Source: JAZKFT01 sp963845495 (GTDB taxonomy: Bacteria; Bacteroidota; Bacteroidia; Chitinophagales; Chitinophagaceae). Taken from it: 64,000 nt of DNA. The translations under genes and the position numbers were made by a program. The stretch is from NCBI GenBank assembly GCA_963845495.1, contig CAWJTH010000066.1, forward strand, positions 10,975 through 74,974. Reading direction: 5' to 3'. The notes below the pieces were generated by a model. That model was not told where the DNA came from and did no database searches. It was given only the letters and a program-made list of their open reading frames with translations. Positions within the stretch are counted from its first letter, which is position 1. Each line of letters starts with the position of its first letter. This document shows, one piece after another, positions 61,354 through 64,000 of this stretch.

Positions 61354-62817
61354 TTAATCCCTATAATTCAATGCCGGTTTTCTATCGCCCAGCAATGCTT
61401 TGTATTGGTAATCGCCTTTCATTTCTTTAAATTCCGCCTTGGCTTTATCAATTATACTTTGGTTGGTATATAAATCAATGGCTGTCATGGCCATTGTTTT
61501 GGCAGCCACAAACAAACCCTTAATGCCAATTTCGGTTCCACCAGCTGCAACGGCTTGCCAACTGTGCGCAGGCGTACCCGGCACCCAAGTAGCGGCACGC
61601 ATGCCCACGGTTGGCACAGTGTAACTTACGTCACCAACATCAGTAGAGCCACCACCCGCATCGTTTTCAATTTTCATTGGCTGAACGCTATCGGCAGAAC
61701 TGATATTTGGAAATGGCGAAAAAGTGTAAGACGATTGAACTTTTTTACCAAAAGCAACTTCTTCGGGCGTATATGCCACGCCACCTGCTTTTTCCAAATC
61801 CTTCTGCATTACTTCACCCAAGGTTCTGTTCAGCAATAAATCGTGGGTTCCGCCAATTACTTCATAATCCATGGTAGTGCCGGTACCCAAAGCTGCGCCT
61901 TGTGCCGCTTTTACCACCCAATCAAAAATGCGTTTTACTTCTTGCTTTTTTGGATGGCGTACATAATAATATACTTCGGCAAAATCGGGCACAACATTTG
62001 GCGCTTTGCCGCCATTTGTAATTACGTAGTGGATACGTGTTTCTTGCGGTATATGTTCCCGCATCATATTCACCATATAATCCATTGATTCTACGGCATC
62101 TAATGCGCTTCTGCCCCTATCTGGTGCAGCAGCAGCATGTGCCGAAAGCCCATGGAAACGGAATTTGGCGCTCATATTGGCCAAGGCGCTGGTCATGGTT
62201 ACACTGTTGGCATCGCCCGGATGCCAGTGAATTACTACATCTACATCGTTAAACAAACCGGCACGCACCAAATATACTTTGCCGCTGCCGCCTTCTTCGG
62301 CAGGGCAACCAAATAATTTTACGGTTCCTTTTATTTTGCCTTCGGCCATCAATTTTTTTATTTCGATAGCTGCAGCTACAGACGCCGTTCCAAACAAATG
62401 GTGGCCGCAAGCATGGCCAGCTGTTTTGCCTGCCGGAATTTCTCTTTCTGGACTGGCAGTTTGCATAATGCCCGGCAAGGCATCATATTCGGCCAAAATA
62501 CCGATTACAGGTTTGCCGCTTCCATAAGTTGCCACAAAAGCTGTCGGAATTCCTGCTACACCGGTATCAACAGAAAACCCTGCATCACGCAATGTTTGTT
62601 CGTGCAAAGCACTGCTTTTATATTCTTTGTAACCAACCTCGGCGTAATCCCAAATTTTAAGGGCAATTGTTTTGTAATCATCGTGTTTGCTTTGCAGGTC
62701 GGTAATGGCTTCATCTTTTAATCCATTGTTTCCTGTGGCAGCTTTTTTTTGGCCAATTACAGAAGTGCCCAAGAAAACCACCCCAAGAAAACCCAACAAA
62801 ATAGACTTAATCCTCAT
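61354..62817 (-). CDS. Exported M20-family amidohydrolase
   Basis: The 487-residue protein has a signal peptide (about 1-22, ending VIGQ) and the M20D/AbgB-like amidohydrolase pattern. The pattern is ILAEYDALPG, GKTAGHACGHHLFGTASVAAA (metal His), GCPAEEGGSGKVYLV (Glu pair), VIHWHPG, an interrupting dimerisation domain with FHGLSAHAAAAPDRGRSALDAVE, and NDAGGGSTDVGDVSY. Relatives cleave p-aminobenzoyl-glutamate, N-acyl amino acids or peptides. The export signal and position between SusCD genes suggest it processes amide-linked nutrients in the periplasm. Confidence 0.9.
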   Translation of the reverse strand: MRIKSILLGFLGVVFLGTSVIGQKKAATGNNGLKDEAITDLQSKHDDYKTIALKIWDYAEVGYKEYKSSALHEQTLRDAGFSVDTGVAGIPTAFVATYGSGKPVIGILAEYDALPGIMQTASPEREIPAGKTAGHACGHHLFGTASVAAAIEIKKLMAEGKIKGTVKLFGCPAEEGGSGKVYLVRAGLFNDVDVVIHWHPGDANSVTMTSALANMSAKFRFHGLSAHAAAAPDRGRSALDAVESMDYMVNMMREHIPQETRIHYVITNGGKAPNVVPDFAEVYYYVRHPKKQEVKRIFDWVVKAAQGAALGTGTTMDYEVIGGTHDLLLNRTLGEVMQKDLEKAGGVAYTPEEVAFGKKVQSSYTFSPFPNISSADSVQPMKIENDAGGGSTDVGDVSYTVPTVGMRAATWVPGTPAHSWQAVAAGGTEIGIKGLFVAAKTMAMTAIDLYTNQSIIDKAKAEFKEMKGDYQYKALLGDRKPALNYRD

Positions 62818-62851
62818 GTTTAATTTATAATTTAAATTATTTAATAATATA

Positions 62852-62890
62852 AAAAGAGATACCAGTAAAAGAATTACTGATATCTCTTTT
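62852..62890 (-). terminator. Intrinsic terminator after the edge susD
   Basis: The arms aaaagagataccagtaa (62852-62868) and ttactgatatctctttt (62874-62890) pair with one mismatch. On the minus strand a T-rich run follows, 29 nt beyond the susD stop codon. The amidohydrolase downstream thus seems to have its own promoter or depend on read-through. Confidence 0.82.
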
Positions 62891-62918
62891 AAATTTAAAA
62901 AGCTGCTAACAAAATTGG

Positions 62919-64000
62919 TTATTTTGGATTTTTTACCGCGTAACTACCTGTTGCCGGGGGATTTAAGGATGTTTCATCATCTGGAACATCCCAATAATCT
63001 AAGAAATTATAATTGATGGTTGCTTTCGTGTAAACTGCGCCAGATGTATTGTTTATTACCACGCAGTTTGTTCGGCCACCGCCAGCAGAAATATCATCTA
63101 AAACGCCCCACCTTCTTGCGTCGTAAAAAGATAAATCCCTGAAAAGCAATGCCACCCTTCTTTCTTTTCTTAATTCTTCGTAAGCAGCAGTTGCATCGGT
63201 TACCACGCCAGAAACAGCCGAAAGGCTGGCGCCTTGATAAGTCCGTACCGCATCTACACTAGCGAGGCCAGTGGCAATATTGCCTAATTTAATGTTTGCT
63301 TCAGCTTTCATTAATTCATTTTCTTCATACGATCCAGCCAAAAACAATTCGTAAGCACCAACCGTTTTGCTGCCAACGCCACCAACTGTACCGGCAGTGC
63401 TTGACGAAGCAACATCGTTCAGCCTATAACGGGTGCTATAAGTAATACCACCTTTTTGATTTAAATAAGTTGAAGTAAGTACAAAATCAGTAGCTAAGCG
63501 TTTATCGCCTGCTTTATAATCTTGGATCAATCTCTCGCTTATTTTATAAGTGGTACTAGTTGGATCGCCTGTTGTTAAAGAAGCCACGTCGCCAGTTGTG
63601 GCGCTTAACCAGCTACCAGTTGTAGCCGAACGACCTGTGAAAACATAATCAGTACTGGTTATGCCAGATGCGGTAAGTGTTAAAAGGCTGTTCCAATCGG
63701 CCGTTGTCATGGCAGATACACGCTTGTTTACCAATAAATTCCTGGCTTTCATGGTATTGCAATTATGTATAAACATGGTTGGTGTTGGAACTTGCCCCTT
63801 ACCAACTTGGTTTTGCGAAGCAATAACACCTTTTATGATAGTGGTATAATCTGCAACAACTGTTACAGCATTTAAAGCTGCAATAGCCTTGTCGAAGTTT
63901 GCATTTGATTCTGTTATGATATCCGCACTTGATTTATAATTGGCATTATCGCTCAAATAATCGTTTTTGATTAAACCTGCATAATACATTGAACCAGCAA
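62919..64000 (-). CDS. RagB/SusD family nutrient uptake protein, partial at right edge
   Basis: The frame is open through the right edge; an internal Met at 63989 is unlikely to be the start, since open codons precede it. Features visible are ESNANFDKAIAALNAV, ISERLIQDYKAGDKRLATDFVLTSTYLNQKGG, YELFLAGSYEENELMKAEANIKLGN and the C-terminal LRKERRVALLFRDLSFYDARRWG, all typical of the RagB/SusD family. The lipoprotein signal and partner susC should lie just beyond the window. It is the third SusD of the region. Confidence 0.93.
   Translation of the reverse strand, partial: AGSMYYAGLIKNDYLSDNANYKSSADIITESNANFDKAIAALNAVTVVADYTTIIKGVIASQNQVGKGQVPTPTMFIHNCNTMKARNLLVNKRVSAMTTADWNSLLTLTASGITSTDYVFTGRSATTGSWLSATTGDVASLTTGDPTSTTYKISERLIQDYKAGDKRLATDFVLTSTYLNQKGGITYSTRYRLNDVASSSTAGTVGGVGSKTVGAYELFLAGSYEENELMKAEANIKLGNIATGLASVDAVRTYQGASLSAVSGVVTDATAAYEELRKERRVALLFRDLSFYDARRWGVLDDISAGGGRTNCVVINNTSGAVYTKATINYNFLDYWDVPDDETSLNPPATGSYAVKNPK

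Overview
The window looks like the chromosome of a Bacteroidota bacterium, most likely of the Chitinophagaceae or a close relative. The evidence is two complete SusC/SusD pairs plus a third SusD at the right edge, a DUF1735 lipoprotein, two proteins with type IX secretion C-terminal domains, a futalosine-pathway MqnC, a uppS-bamA-skp-skp cluster, a fused gamma-alpha 2-oxoacid:ferredoxin oxidoreductase, AT-rich DNA, and Bacteroidota-type -7 boxes (TAnnTTTG). No rRNA, tRNA, phage or insertion sequence was recognised. Both ends cut through genes: an MscS channel at the left and a SusD at the right.

Layout. 1-9.3 kb: MscS channel, MBL hydrolase, Rid protein, methylmalonyl-CoA epimerase, gcvT, a VapBC toxin-antitoxin pair chained to an SRPBCC gene, comB, a lone exbD and an FMN reductase. 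9.3-14.2 kb: trpA, an aspartyl protease with a PDZ domain, mqnC and an SLC1-type symporter. 14.6-19.7 kb: the outer-membrane biogenesis cluster uppS-bamA-skp-skp. 19.9-24.7 kb: an MpaB-family oxygenase and the oxidative pentose-phosphate set gnd-zwf-pgl. 24.9-30.3 kb: a very large secreted subtilase. 30.4-33.1 kb: gamma carbonic anhydrase and an ATPase-HNH pair resembling Septu (PtuAB) anti-phage defence. 33.2-40.3 kb: class III aminotransferase, YtxH protein, korA without korB, a VOC protein and two M16 peptidases. 40.8-48.3 kb: an Ig-like lipoprotein, a gliding-motility CTD protein, pyrD, an AlbA_2/HATPase regulator and a thiolase. 48.4-64 kb: SusCD nutrient-uptake loci with an M20 amidohydrolase and no glycoside hydrolase.

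The most striking signal is not a gene. Most short intergenic gaps carry inverted repeats whose arms are built from near-tandem short words. One word, GTAAWTRR (8 nt), recurs at five loci; other loci use other words. Several of these elements supply the stop codon and last residues of a neighbouring gene (rid, mce, exbD, aminotransferase, VOC protein, pyrD). Three word-repeat tracts lie in frame inside enzyme genes (class III aminotransferase, pgl, pyrD), where they add about 11 to 40 residues at likely surface loops. This resembles in principle the palindromic elements inserted into Rickettsia genes, but here the word differs from locus to locus. All repeat and promoter statements come from reading by eye; no alignment or database search was possible.
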